Of a stretch of 64,000 nucleotides of DNA, positions 7,404 through 14,595 are shown one piece after another. This DNA comes from VAUL01 sp964603155. Its GTDB lineage: Bacteria > Desulfobacterota > Desulfuromonadia > Desulfuromonadales > BM103. Every line of letters starts with the position of its first letter. Position 1 is the first letter of the stretch. The translations under genes were made by a program, and so were the position numbers. The stretch lies in NCBI GenBank assembly GCA_964603155.1, contig CAZRTZ010000002.1:57625-121624 (forward strand), written 5' to 3'. A model generated the notes under the pieces. It saw only the letters and a program-made list of their open reading frames with translations, was not told the DNA's origin and did no database searches.

Positions 7404-9137
7404 ATGCCCGCCGCCGGCCCGCCCAGGCGGCCGCTCGCGCCGCTCAGCCCGCTGCATCGCCTCTATTACGGCATCAAGCTCTTCCCGTTCAGGAAAGAGC
7501 GTCGGCAGCGACTGGCCAACGGCCGGCAACCGGGCTTCGTCGGCCTGCAGATCGACGGCCTGGCCTGTCCGCACCTGCGTCAGGCCCTCGATCGCGGCTA
7601 CATGCCGCACCTGGAGCGCTACCTGCGGCGCGGCCATCGCCTGGTGGAGTACCGCGCCGGGCTGCCGAGTACCACCCCGGCCGCCCAGGCGGTGATCTTT
7701 TACGGACAGGAGGAAGGGATTCCGGCCTTCCGCTGGTTCGAAAAGGCGACCAGCCAGATCATCTCCTGCAACGACCCCGATCACGTGCAAATGTTCCGCG
7801 AGCAGCTCTTCCACAACCGCGAGGGGCTGCTCTGTGGCGGCAGTTCGATTTCCAATATCATCGACGGCGGGGCCGAGCGCAGCATCTTCACAGCCTCGTC
7901 GCCTCATCCTCAGACGCTGTTCGGTCGCCTCGGCGGGGTGCGCATCCTGCTCCTGCTGCTCTTCAATCCCTGGCGGGCGCTGCGCCTGTTTGTCGACAGC
8001 TTTAACGAGTATCGCATCAACCGCCAGGACGCTCTTTGGCACCGCCGCAAGCGCCGCTGGCGCCCGATGGAGGGGCTGTTCCCCTTTATTCGCATCTTCT
8101 GCAACGTCATCCTGCGCGAACTCCAGACCTTTGCCGTTCTTGCCGATGTCTATGCAGGGGTGCCGCGCATCTACACCACCTTTAGCGGCTACGACGAACT
8201 TGCCCACCATTACGGCCCCGCTTCCGCACCGGCCCTGAAGAACCTGCGCCACATCGACCAGCGCATCGGCGAACTGATTCGTGCTGTCGATTACATCGCC
8301 GCAGCCGACTACACCCTGGTAATCCTCTCCGATCATGGTCAGACCCCCGGCTATCCCTTCCAGGCCCGCTTCGGTGCCACCCTCGGAGAAGCCGTCAGCG
8401 CCTTTTTGCGCGAGAACCAGACTGCCACGGTTTCCGCCGGCCCGCTGGCCTTCACCCGCATCCAGCTCGGCTACCTGCAGGACGAACTGGAGAGCCGCCA
8501 ACGTGGCTGGCGCTATCGCGTCTACCGGGCCACCAAAAACTATCTGCAGCGCAAAATTCGTGATCTGGTTCCGGAAACTCTCAAGATCGACCCAGAGGGG
8601 GGGGTCGTGGTCACTTACTCCAGCACCCTGGCCCACCTTTACATTACCGGGCTGCCACACCGGCTTACCGGGCAAGAGGTCCAGGCCAAGCAGCCGCTGT
8701 TGCTGCGATTCCTGCAGTGCCACCGCGGGATCGGCTTCGTCGTTGCCAAAGGAGAGAACGATGGGGAGGTGATTATCTTCCATCGGGACGGCGAGCTTTG
8801 CACCGCACCAGGAGCGGCACATCGTCAGGAGGAGCTGGCGTTTTTGCGCCCCTACGGCGTTCCCGACGATGTTGTTGAAGAAGTGCGCCGCTTCGGATGT
8901 GGTAAAAACTGTGGCGACCTGATCATCTTTGCCGCATTGGACGAGGAGGGGATCGCCTGCTTCGACGACCAGGTCGGGGGACACGGTTCGGTCGGGGGAG
9001 AACAGTCACGGCCATTCGTCATCCTCCCCGTCGCTCACCCGGTGCTGGAGCGGGAGAAACTTTCGGGCTACCGGTTTTTGTATGAGGATGTGTTTTTGGC
9101 GGCACTGCGGAAACGGTGGCTAGGGGCTGGAGGCTAG
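7404..9137 (+). CDS. Alkaline-phosphatase-superfamily protein (type I phosphodiesterase-like), function unknown
   Basis: A 577-aa protein with the metal-site pattern of the alkaline phosphatase/nucleotide pyrophosphatase superfamily: Asp51 in GLQIDGLA, candidate Thr nucleophile in GLPSTTPAAQA (residues 87-96), Asp264/His268 in YDELAHHYGP, Asp310-His311 in LSDHGQT, and a late GGHGS histidine. A hydrophobic stretch ILLLLLF lies near residues 181-187, but no signal peptide is clear. The arrangement resembles proteins that in actinobacteria carry an additional N-terminal holin-like membrane domain, which is absent here (recollection, not searched). The substrate is unknown. The start at 7404 lies 8 nt after the cyclophilin stop. 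The last codons (WLGAGG) are contributed by the adjoining GGCTAGGGG repeat. Confidence 0.75.
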   Translation: MPAAGPPRRPLAPLSPLHRLYYGIKLFPFRKERRQRLANGRQPGFVGLQIDGLACPHLRQALDRGYMPHLERYLRRGHRLVEYRAGLPSTTPAAQAVIFYGQEEGIPAFRWFEKATSQIISCNDPDHVQMFREQLFHNREGLLCGGSSISNIIDGGAERSIFTASSPHPQTLFGRLGGVRILLLLLFNPWRALRLFVDSFNEYRINRQDALWHRRKRRWRPMEGLFPFIRIFCNVILRELQTFAVLADVYAGVPRIYTTFSGYDELAHHYGPASAPALKNLRHIDQRIGELIRAVDYIAAADYTLVILSDHGQTPGYPFQARFGATLGEAVSAFLRENQTATVSAGPLAFTRIQLGYLQDELESRQRGWRYRVYRATKNYLQRKIRDLVPETLKIDPEGGVVVTYSSTLAHLYITGLPHRLTGQEVQAKQPLLLRFLQCHRGIGFVVAKGENDGEVIIFHRDGELCTAPGAAHRQEELAFLRPYGVPDDVVEEVRRFGCGKNCGDLIIFAALDEEGIACFDDQVGGHGSVGGEQSRPFVILPVAHPVLEREKLSGYRFLYEDVFLAALRKRWLGAGG

Positions 9138-9189
9138 GGGCGGGATGCACAATTGCTTGATGTCTGTTGCCAGTCCCCAATCCCTTGCC
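9118..9189. repeat. GGCTAGGGG-type repeat with an inverted partner between convergent genes
   Basis: GGCTAGGGGCTGGAGGCTAG and the following GGGCGGGA (9118-9145) consist of two copies of a GGCTAGGGG unit. A C-rich inverse-like arm GCCAGTCCCCAATCCCTTG lies at 9169-9187. The repeat encodes the last residues and stop codon of the preceding gene and fills the gap between two convergent genes. A fold between the arms might serve as a two-way terminator, but no U-tract is seen. Confidence 0.55.
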
Positions 9190-9193
9190 TTTA

Positions 9194-10402
9194 CTATTCC
9201 GCCACGCTCGCCACATACTTCAGATACCTCCCCTCCGCGAAGGTGACCGGAAAGGGGAAGTCGCCCCCCTGCCCTGCCGTCTCGATCACTCGCAAATTCC
9301 GCCCCGCTGCCAGGGCTCCGCGCCGCAACTCCTTGAGATAATCGGCCAGATCGATCTTCTGATGATTTGAAGACGTCACCAGCAGACCGCCTTTGGAGAG
9401 CAGAGTCAGCGCCAGCCGCACCAACTCGGAGGTCCCGCCGCTGGTGGTGAAGCGGCTATCGCGCACCGTGGAGAAACTCGGGGGGTCCATAAAGATCACA
9501 TCGTAGCGGCAGCCGCTGTCAGCCAACTGGGCCAGTACGGCAAAACAGTCACCGGCAATGAAGCGATGGGCGGCCGGGTCGAAGCCGTTGCGGCGGAAGT
9601 TGTCGCGGGCCCAGTCCAGATAGCGCGAAGACGCGTCGACGCTGGTCACCTGGCAGGCGCCTCCCGCTGCGGCCACCACAGAAAACGCGCCGGTATAGGC
9701 AAACAGGTTGAGGACCCGCCGGCCGGCAGCGAACCGTCGAAAGGTCACGCGATTGGCCCGCTGATCGAGAAACAGCCCGGTGTGCAAATCTCCCTCCAGG
9801 TCGACGCGGAAAGACAAACCGTGCTCCGTCACCCATTGTGGACCCGCCCCCCGCTCACCGTAAAGCAACCGCCCCTTGAGGTTGCTCTCCTTGCCACGGG
9901 TCTGCTGGGGACGATATTTGCCGTAAATCGCCCGCGGTCGACAGGTTCTCTGCAGAGCCGGCACGACAACCGATCCCAGATGCGGTTCCCAGGCCGGTGT
10001 ATAGTACTGCACCAGCAGATCGTCACCATAGCGATCGATGGTCAAGCCTGGCAGACCATCCCCTTCGCCGTTGACCATGCGCCACGCCGAGGTCTCGCCC
10101 AAAGCAAGCCATTCGCGCAGACGAGCCGCGGCCTCCAGGCGTGCCACCAGCCACGACACATCGAACTTGAGGGGGGCGGGACCGAGCAGCCTTGCGACCA
10201 CACGCGCTCCCGGATCGAGGAGAGCGACCCCCTGCACAGCACCCTGTTCATCGGCCAGTTCGGCCAGCGCCCCGCATGCGATCTGCGGCCAGCGCGCCGT
10301 GTAGCGGTCGGCAATCACCCAGGGGTGACCGAGCCGCAGCATGCGTACGGTATCAGGGCCGACAGGCAGCCGCAGCGGTTTACCATTGGCAGGAGAAGGC
10401 AT
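9194..10402 (-). CDS. Class I SAM-dependent rRNA methyltransferase (RlmI-like)
   Basis: Probably methylates a cytosine (m5C) in 23S rRNA. The 402-aa protein has an N-terminal PUA-like part (LRLGHPWVIAD), a central linking domain, and a C-terminal Rossmann fold with a SAM site VLNLFAYTGAFSVVAAAGG and the catalytic FMDPPSF motif. In the RlmI/RlmK-like family this is the usual length (about 396 aa). The ATG at 10402 is chosen because an ATG at 10444 falls in the loop of the upstream gene's terminator; GGAG lies 11 nt before 10402. The exact target base is not determined. Confidence 0.82.
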   Translation of the reverse strand: MPSPANGKPLRLPVGPDTVRMLRLGHPWVIADRYTARWPQIACGALAELADEQGAVQGVALLDPGARVVARLLGPAPLKFDVSWLVARLEAAARLREWLALGETSAWRMVNGEGDGLPGLTIDRYGDDLLVQYYTPAWEPHLGSVVVPALQRTCRPRAIYGKYRPQQTRGKESNLKGRLLYGERGAGPQWVTEHGLSFRVDLEGDLHTGLFLDQRANRVTFRRFAAGRRVLNLFAYTGAFSVVAAAGGACQVTSVDASSRYLDWARDNFRRNGFDPAAHRFIAGDCFAVLAQLADSGCRYDVIFMDPPSFSTVRDSRFTTSGGTSELVRLALTLLSKGGLLVTSSNHQKIDLADYLKELRRGALAAGRNLRVIETAGQGGDFPFPVTFAEGRYLKYVASVAE

Positions 10403-10428
10403 GACCGGCAGGGCTCCAACCTTTAACG

Positions 10429-10454
10429 AAAAAGACCCCGGCAAAGCCGGGGTC
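10429..10454 (-). terminator. Rho-independent terminator of the M23 peptidase gene
   Basis: On the minus strand a perfect 9-bp stem GACCCCGGC / GCCGGGGTC with a TTT loop is followed directly by TTTTT. It lies 20 nt after the stop of the M23 peptidase gene. Confidence 0.95.
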
Positions 10455-10474
10455 GGAACCGGTGAAGGAGATGT

Positions 10475-11344
10475 TTACAGATATTTGTGGGGGTTGACCG
10501 GCACGCCGTTGACGCGCACTTCATAGTGGACGTGGGTCCCGGTCGATCGACCGGTATTGCCAGCCGTGGCGACCATCTCGCCGCGCTTTACTCTCTGACC
10601 AGCCTTGACCATGATCCGCGAATTATGTCCGTAGGCGGTCGAGAAACCGTAGCCGTGGTCGATCACCACCAACTTCCCGTAACCAGGCTCTGAACCGACT
10701 TCACGGATAATCCCTGCTGCAGTCGCCAACACCGGCATACCGCTGCGGGTTGCGATGTCGATCCCCTCGTGCATGCGCCGCTGGCCGTCGAACGGATCAA
10801 AGCGCACACCGAAGTCGGAGGTCACCCATCCCTTGGCGGGCCAACCGGTCGGACGAGCCCCGAGAAGGGAGCGCTGCTCACTCAGATAGCCGTGGGTTTC
10901 CTCCTGACTGACGCGACGCAAATCAACCTCGCGGCGCAGTTCGTCGATCTGCTGCTGCAGGCTGGTCAGGTTGTCAAGAGGTTCGCTATCGACAGCCGGG
11001 CCGCCGACGCCGCCAAGCGCATCGCCACCCGGTTTGGTAAGTTTGTTCATCACCCGCATCTTGGCGTCGTTCTGCGCCATGACCAGAAGTTCCTTGCGCA
11101 GGTCCTCGAGCTTGGCGACCAACTGGTCCATCTCCTGCTGATGCTGGCGGGCCTGGGCACGCAGCTTCTCATACTCGTGGCGATCAAATCCGGCCTTGAC
11201 TGCATAAACCGCAAGGCCCAGAACCAGGAGGACAGCACACACCGCCCCCGCGGCTGACCACTTCAGCGCCGACAGCCGCAAGGCGAAGCGTCGGACCCGG
11301 TGGGAACCTTCAGGGATGATGAGGATGGTGAAGCGCTTGGACAA
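10475..11344 (-). CDS. M23 family (LytM-type) metallopeptidase, membrane-anchored, coiled coil
   Basis: Probable murein endopeptidase or divisome/envelope activator. The 289-aa protein has one N-terminal membrane helix (about residues 29-50), a long coiled-coil region (55-150) and a C-terminal LytM domain with zinc ligands His192 and Asp196 (HEGID) and the HVH motif (271-273), so it is likely catalytically active. The start is a TTG at 11344 (MSKRFTILIIPEGSHRVRRF) with AAAGGGG before it; no ATG nearby fits. It has its own promoter at 11423-11451 and terminator at 10429-10454, so it is monocistronic. Confidence 0.88.
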   Translation of the reverse strand: MSKRFTILIIPEGSHRVRRFALRLSALKWSAAGAVCAVLLVLGLAVYAVKAGFDRHEYEKLRAQARQHQQEMDQLVAKLEDLRKELLVMAQNDAKMRVMNKLTKPGGDALGGVGGPAVDSEPLDNLTSLQQQIDELRREVDLRRVSQEETHGYLSEQRSLLGARPTGWPAKGWVTSDFGVRFDPFDGQRRMHEGIDIATRSGMPVLATAAGIIREVGSEPGYGKLVVIDHGYGFSTAYGHNSRIMVKAGQRVKRGEMVATAGNTGRSTGTHVHYEVRVNGVPVNPHKYL

Positions 11345-11422
11345 AAGCCGGCCCCTTTAGACACGTCGAACGGCACCTTCGCAGATGTCGTCCGGCCATT
11401 GACCCCAGACAGGGGAGTGTAA

Positions 11423-11451
11423 CTTGTAACCGATAGCGGGCTGGGTGTCAA
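11423..11451 (-). promoter_or_regulatory. Promoter of the M23 peptidase gene
   Basis: On the minus strand, a perfect TTGACA (11451-11446) and TACAAG (11428-11423) are separated by 17 nt, upstream of the TTG start at 11344. Confidence 0.75.
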
Positions 11452-11468
11452 CCCTTGGAGCTCTCCCC

Positions 11469-12170
11469 CTACTTCTTGCGGACAATTGCCGCGAACTTCT
11501 GCTTCTTCAACTTTTCCGCCGCCTGGTTGGCTGCCGCCTGATCGGCATACGGACCCGCGACGACCCGGTACCATACGCCCTTGGCCCCGAGATCGGCGCG
11601 CTCCTGGTGGACCGCAACTCCGGAGCCCTTCAGTTTACCGATAACTTTACGCGCCTCTGCCTCGTTCTTGGTCGAGATCACCTGCACCACGTAACCGTTG
11701 CCGGTATCGGCTTTCGGAGCGGCTGCCTTCGTAACTGGCGGGGTCGGCTGAGGCGTGGCAACCGCCGGGGCGGGTGCGACAGCCGCCGGTGGCACGGCGG
11801 GGGCGGGAACTGCAGGCGCGACCGTTGGCGGAGACGGTGCGGGGACGCTGTACCCCCCCTTCGGCAGGTTGATTCCGCTCCCCAGAGGAGCAGCATTCCC
11901 CTTGGGGAGATCCTCGTAGAAGGTCAGCTTCCGCGGGGCCGCAGCTACTGCGGGAGGTGGCGGAGGAGGTGCCACCTGGGCCATGGTGGGGCCGGATGAT
12001 TCCGTCGCTCCGCTGGACGCGCTGCGTTCGCCGACCATCACCCCCAGGAAAAAACTGGCCATCGTGACCGCCGCCATGAGGATCACCATCATCCACATCT
12101 GCCGGCGCTCGAGACGGCGCTGGGTTCGGGTCAGCGCCGGAATTTCAGCGGCATAATCGCGACGTGACAC
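11469..12170 (-). CDS. SPOR-domain membrane protein (DedD/FtsN-like)
   Basis: A 233-aa protein with a short basic cytoplasmic tail, one membrane helix (about residues 27-46), a Pro/Ala/Val-rich periplasmic linker (about 65-150) and a C-terminal SPOR domain (about 158-230: GYVVQVISTKNEAEARKVIG ... WYRVVAGPYADQAAANQAAE). SPOR domains bind denuded septal peptidoglycan, so a role at the division site is likely. The start is GTG at 12170, three nt after the argS stop, so it is cotranscribed with argS. Confidence 0.88.
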   Translation of the reverse strand: MSRRDYAAEIPALTRTQRRLERRQMWMMVILMAAVTMASFFLGVMVGERSASSGATESSGPTMAQVAPPPPPPAVAAAPRKLTFYEDLPKGNAAPLGSGINLPKGGYSVPAPSPPTVAPAVPAPAVPPAAVAPAPAVATPQPTPPVTKAAAPKADTGNGYVVQVISTKNEAEARKVIGKLKGSGVAVHQERADLGAKGVWYRVVAGPYADQAAANQAAEKLKKQKFAAIVRKK

Positions 12171-12173
12171 CGC

Positions 12174-13859
12174 TTACATCCGTTCCGGGGCCGCCATGCC
12201 GAGCAGGCCGAGAGCGTTGCGCAACACGATGCGCACCGCATTGACCAGCAGCAGACGGGCGCGTGTGACGGCCGGATCGTCGACCAGCACTCTGTGGCGG
12301 TTATAATAACTGTGAAACTCGGCCGCCAACTCCTGCAGGTAGAAGGCGATGCGGTGCGGCTCCAGGTGCTCAGCGGCTCCCGCCACCACTTCGGGGTAAC
12401 GCGCCAACAGCTTGGTCAGCGCGACTTCCTCGTCCAGCGTCAACGCCACGAGATCGGCGTCTCCCGGGCCGGGAAGCGGAACCTGCTGTTCGTCGGCATT
12501 GCGGTTGATACTGCAGACCCTGGCGTGGGCGTACTGCACATAGTAGACCGGGTTCTCATTCCCCTGCTGCTTGGCGAGGTCGATATCGAAGACCAGTTGG
12601 GCATCGCTGCGGCGCATCAGGAAGAAAAAACGGGTGGCGTCGCGACCGACCTCTTCGATCAGATCGCGCAACGTCACATAACTGCCGGCCCGTTTGGAGA
12701 TCTTGACCTCCTCCCCCCCGCGCATCACGGTCACCATCTGGTGCAGCACATAATCCGGCCATCCCTTTGGGATGCCGACGGCGAGGGCCTGCAGACCGAC
12801 CCTTACCCGGGTGATGGTGCTGTGGTGGTCGGCTCCCTGCTCGTTGATGACCCGCTGGAAACCGCGCTGCCACTTGTCGAGGTGATAGGCGACGTCGGGG
12901 ACGAAGTAGGTGTAGCTGCCGTCCGCCTTGCGCATCACCCGATCCTTGTCATCGCCGAAATCGGTGGTCCGCAACCACAGCGCGCCGTCCTGTTCATAGG
13001 TATGGCCGCTGGCGATCAGTTGCCTGACCACCTCATCGACCTTGCCGTCGGTATACAGGGCGGATTCCAGGGCGTAGACATCGAAACGCACGTCGAAGGC
13101 CTGCAGATCCTGATCCTGTTCGCGGCGCAGGTAGGCAACGGCGAAGCGGCGGATGGCGTCGAGATCACGGGGGTCGCCGGCAGCGGTGACGTGCTGGTCA
13201 CCGGCATCGACCCTTTCCCCGGCCAGGTAGGAGCGGGCCACATCCTTGATGTACTCGCCCTGGTAACCGTCGGCCGGCCAACGCTCATCACCCGGCTCGA
13301 CACCGAGGCAGCGTGCCTGTACCGACAGAGCCAGATTGCTGATCTGGGCACCGGCATCGTTATAGTAAAACTCGCGGGTGACCTCCCAGCCGGTGGCAGC
13401 CAGCAAACGACACAGCGTATCGCCCACCGCGGCGCCGCGGCCATGGCCGATGTGCAGGGGACCGGTCGGGTTGGCGCTGACGAACTCCACCTGGACCTTG
13501 CGCTCCGACTGCACGGGGGAGCCTCCGTAAGCGGCATCCTGGTGCAGAATGTCATCGAGCGTCCCGAGCCAGGCCAGCGGCGCCATGGTGAAATTGATGA
13601 AGCCGGGGCCGGCGATTTCGAGCCTGCGCCACAGGCCGCCACCATCGCCAAGGGCATTGACCAGAGCCTCCGCCACCTGGCGCGGCGCCTTGCGCTCGGG
13701 GCGGGCCAGCATCATGGCCAGGTTGGTGGCAAAATCGCCGTGTTCGGGATTTCCGGGCACTTCCAGCTGAATATCGGCAACCGCACCCGAAGAGAGCGTG
13801 CCGCTGCGATAACACTCTTCCAAGGCGGCCTGCAGACGTTGACGCAGCAAATGCTTCAC
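12174..13859 (-). CDS. argS: Arginyl-tRNA synthetase
   Basis: Class I synthetase that charges tRNA-Arg. The 561-aa protein has an N-terminal Add-1 domain, the signature SANPTGPLHIGHGRG (HIGH at 136-139), a KISKRAG motif replacing KMSKS, and the C-terminal DALR anticodon-binding domain. The start is GTG at 13859 with GGAGG 8 nt upstream; it overlaps the stop of the Cys-rich small gene by four nt (GTGA), pointing to coupled translation. A SPOR-domain gene follows immediately. Confidence 0.98.
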   Translation of the reverse strand: MKHLLRQRLQAALEECYRSGTLSSGAVADIQLEVPGNPEHGDFATNLAMMLARPERKAPRQVAEALVNALGDGGGLWRRLEIAGPGFINFTMAPLAWLGTLDDILHQDAAYGGSPVQSERKVQVEFVSANPTGPLHIGHGRGAAVGDTLCRLLAATGWEVTREFYYNDAGAQISNLALSVQARCLGVEPGDERWPADGYQGEYIKDVARSYLAGERVDAGDQHVTAAGDPRDLDAIRRFAVAYLRREQDQDLQAFDVRFDVYALESALYTDGKVDEVVRQLIASGHTYEQDGALWLRTTDFGDDKDRVMRKADGSYTYFVPDVAYHLDKWQRGFQRVINEQGADHHSTITRVRVGLQALAVGIPKGWPDYVLHQMVTVMRGGEEVKISKRAGSYVTLRDLIEEVGRDATRFFFLMRRSDAQLVFDIDLAKQQGNENPVYYVQYAHARVCSINRNADEQQVPLPGPGDADLVALTLDEEVALTKLLARYPEVVAGAAEHLEPHRIAFYLQELAAEFHSYYNRHRVLVDDPAVTRARLLLVNAVRIVLRNALGLLGMAAPERM

Positions 13860-14032
13860 GACAAAGCCTCCTCTTTGGCCGCTGGCTGAGGATCGGCAGA
13901 ACTATTGCGCAGGGTGATATCCTCGCAGAAATCGGGGCAATGCAGCGTTGCCTCATCACCCATATTGAAACGCTTGGCGCAATTGGCGCGCCAAGCGCAA
14001 ATCAGGCAGCATTTACGGCGGTCTTCGCTCAT
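13856..14032 (-). CDS. Small cysteine-rich protein coupled to argS (58 aa)
   Basis: A 58-aa protein with six cysteines at residues 8, 9, 12, 18, 32 and 36, reading MSEDRRKCCLICAWRANCAK at its start and HCPDFCEDI in the middle. The spacing suggests a metal- or disulfide-bound knuckle of unknown function. Support for being real: its own TTGACA-17-TACCAT promoter, an ATG start, a GTGA overlap with argS, and the argS ribosome site lying inside its last codons. I believe similar proteins occur upstream of argS in Geobacter relatives, but this was not searched. Confidence 0.8.
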   Translation of the reverse strand: MSEDRRKCCLICAWRANCAKRFNMGDEATLHCPDFCEDITLRNSSADPQPAAKEEALS

Positions 14033-14068
14033 GGAAACGATCCGGATTCAGTTGCTGGGAAATGTGGC

Positions 14069-14097
14069 ATGGTAGCGTTGCCCCCGCTCACTGTCAA
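14069..14097 (-). promoter_or_regulatory. Promoter of the Cys-rich gene-argS-SPOR unit
   Basis: On the minus strand a perfect TTGACA (14097-14092), 17-nt spacer and TACCAT (14074-14069) lie 37 nt upstream of the small gene's ATG. Confidence 0.75.
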
Positions 14098-14133
14098 GGC
14101 GGGCACCATCAGAGGGAGAAGACGAGCTTGAGC

Positions 14134-14481
14134 TTAGCGGGAGGAGGTGCCGGAAGAAACTGCCGAAACCGGAGAAGCGGTGTGTTTTGCAGAAGAGAAC
14201 TGATAAACGATTTCGTCCTCGCGAACCATGCCCAACTGTTCGCGCGCCAAGCGCTCCAGATGCTGGCGATCATAACCGAGCGAGGCAATCTCCCGACGCA
14301 GGCCGTCGTTGACCGCCTCGACCTGGGCCAGTTGCCCCTGCAGTTCGGCCTGCTGCCGCTTGAGTTTGAACAGGTAGAGAAAGCCGCGATCACCGAACAG
14401 GGCAAAGGCCAGAACGATGCCGACCACTCCCAGAGGCAGCCACGGCAGGCGGGAGGACGAGGATTCAGCAGGTTCGCTCAT
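14134..14481 (-). CDS. ftsB: FtsB/DivIC-like septum formation initiator protein
   Basis: A 115-aa bitopic membrane protein: short N-terminus, membrane helix (about residues 15-31), then a coiled coil (about 38-72) and the ERLAREQLGMVREDEIVYQF segment typical of the FtsB/DivIC family. This protein links FtsQ and FtsL in the divisome. The C-terminal Ser/Thr/Ala tail is variable. It is named ftsB on family and size; a DivIC-type designation is equally possible. Confidence 0.85.
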   Translation of the reverse strand: MSEPAESSSSRLPWLPLGVVGIVLAFALFGDRGFLYLFKLKRQQAELQGQLAQVEAVNDGLRREIASLGYDRQHLERLAREQLGMVREDEIVYQFSSAKHTASPVSAVSSGTSSR

Positions 14482-14595
14482 GGATTCTCGCTCAACTTTG
14501 CCGCCCAGAAATTAGCGGTTCGGTAAAATTGGGCTTAATATTGAACCGGTTATGCTGCAAAATCAACCATTAATCAGCACCAACCGGAAAATTTC

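Noticed and set aside
10403..10444. Upstream start of the RlmI-like methyltransferase at 10444
   Set aside because: That ATG lies in the loop of a strong terminator belonging to the upstream gene, so the transcript is unlikely to include it as a start.
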